A DNA stretch of 50,848 nucleotides, from positions 1 to 50,848 of the forward strand of contig JAMDCQ010000007.1 of NCBI GenBank assembly GCA_023488905.1, given 5' to 3'. How positions within the stretch are numbered: the stretch's first letter is position 1; every line of letters begins with the position of its first letter. Origin of the DNA: Candidatus Bathyarchaeota archaeon (GTDB lineage Archaea; Thermoproteota; Bathyarchaeia; Bathyarchaeales; Bathycorpusculaceae). Shown here in pieces: positions 50,656 through 50,848 of this stretch. The translations under genes and the position numbers were made by a program. Below the pieces are notes generated by a model. It worked only from the letters and a program-made list of their open reading frames with translations, made no database searches and was not told the origin of the DNA.

Positions 50656-50848
50656 TGAACAGCAACGAACAGCGCAATGCAGTCGGGCACTCGCATGGCC
50701 CATTCAGCAATAATTGCCCGCACCAAACCAACACCACACCCACCCTAATAAAAAATTTTCACGCTCAAAAAGCCATAAACAAAACACCTTTCACAACCAC
50801 CAAACAGTCAACTCGAACTCAAATCGAGCCTTCGCCGTCTGCTTACAA

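Noticed and set aside
50426-50743. Cys/His-rich frames inside the repeats (also at 11174, 25435 and 31010) that resemble a zinc-finger protein
   Set aside because: Similar peptides appear in several copies, but with stops and frame changes, and other frames are equally conserved. This is expected from nucleotide similarity alone; a substitution-rate test would be needed.
1-50848. CRISPR array or cas genes
   Set aside because: No regularly spaced short repeats and no Cas-like protein were seen; the dispersed repeats are single, far apart and of other structure.

Overview
The window looks like chromosomal DNA of an archaeon, most probably a Bathyarchaeia-type (TACK) lineage. The evidence is a tRNA-Tyr gene with two introns at bulge-helix-bulge-type positions, TATA-box promoters with GGTGA-type Shine-Dalgarno sites and many GTG/TTG starts, a short archaeal-type PurA, a minimal SufC/SufB (SMS-type) pair, class III pilin signals, and secreted proteins ending in archaeal PEF-type sorting tails. 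The lineage is an inference from gene style; no rRNA is present.

Layout. 1-4.2 kb: aspartate kinase, a DUF72 protein, a flavin oxidoreductase and small DNA-binding-like proteins. 4.2-6.7 kb: an AT-rich island of three minus-strand genes lying between tRNA-Ala(CGC) and a 22-bp direct repeat of that tRNA's 3' end, the geometry of a tRNA-integrated element. 7-8.6 kb: ATP-type 6-phosphofructokinase and the two-intron tRNA-Tyr. 9-11 kb: a flippase-like membrane protein and a pilin-like pair. 11.4-14.4 kb: a dockerin-tailed secreted protein divergent from an operon of a membrane-bound winged-helix sensor and a cohesin-domain surface protein. 14.6-31.1 kb: a chemotaxis locus (CheA, CheW, CheB, a receptor without membrane segments or an obvious sensor domain, then CheY, CheD, CheC, CheR) interrupted by a GNAT protein, a 454-residue unknown, an HExxH protein, a glycosyltransferase and a MoxR/VWA pair. 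No archaellum gene and no CheF is in the window.

31.5-44.4 kb is mixed housekeeping: an Lrp-like regulator, M20 peptidase, phosphoesterase, several microproteins, PurA, an HtrA-type protease, glucan phosphorylase, a MacB-like ABC exporter, a Nudix protein and a PRC-barrel protein. It also holds a frameshifted TIR-like (CAP12/Pycsar-effector type) gene. 44.4-50.8 kb: an ECF-S-like membrane protein, a frameshifted transglutaminase-like surface protein, a membrane 4Fe-4S protein, and the SufC/SufB pair.

The largest structure not explained by genes is a dispersed intergenic repeat family (about 110-270 bp, five copies, both orientations) at 8.8, 11.2, 25.5, 31.2 and 50.5 kb, several copies with a conserved small hairpin. 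A second repeat family (6.3, 6.5 and 25.2 kb) and two GTTGTTGTTG hairpins (8.6 and 40.1 kb) accompany it. Together with the tRNA-flanked island and the two broken genes, they point to an actively rearranging genome. All calls come from reading the sequence; no database search was run.
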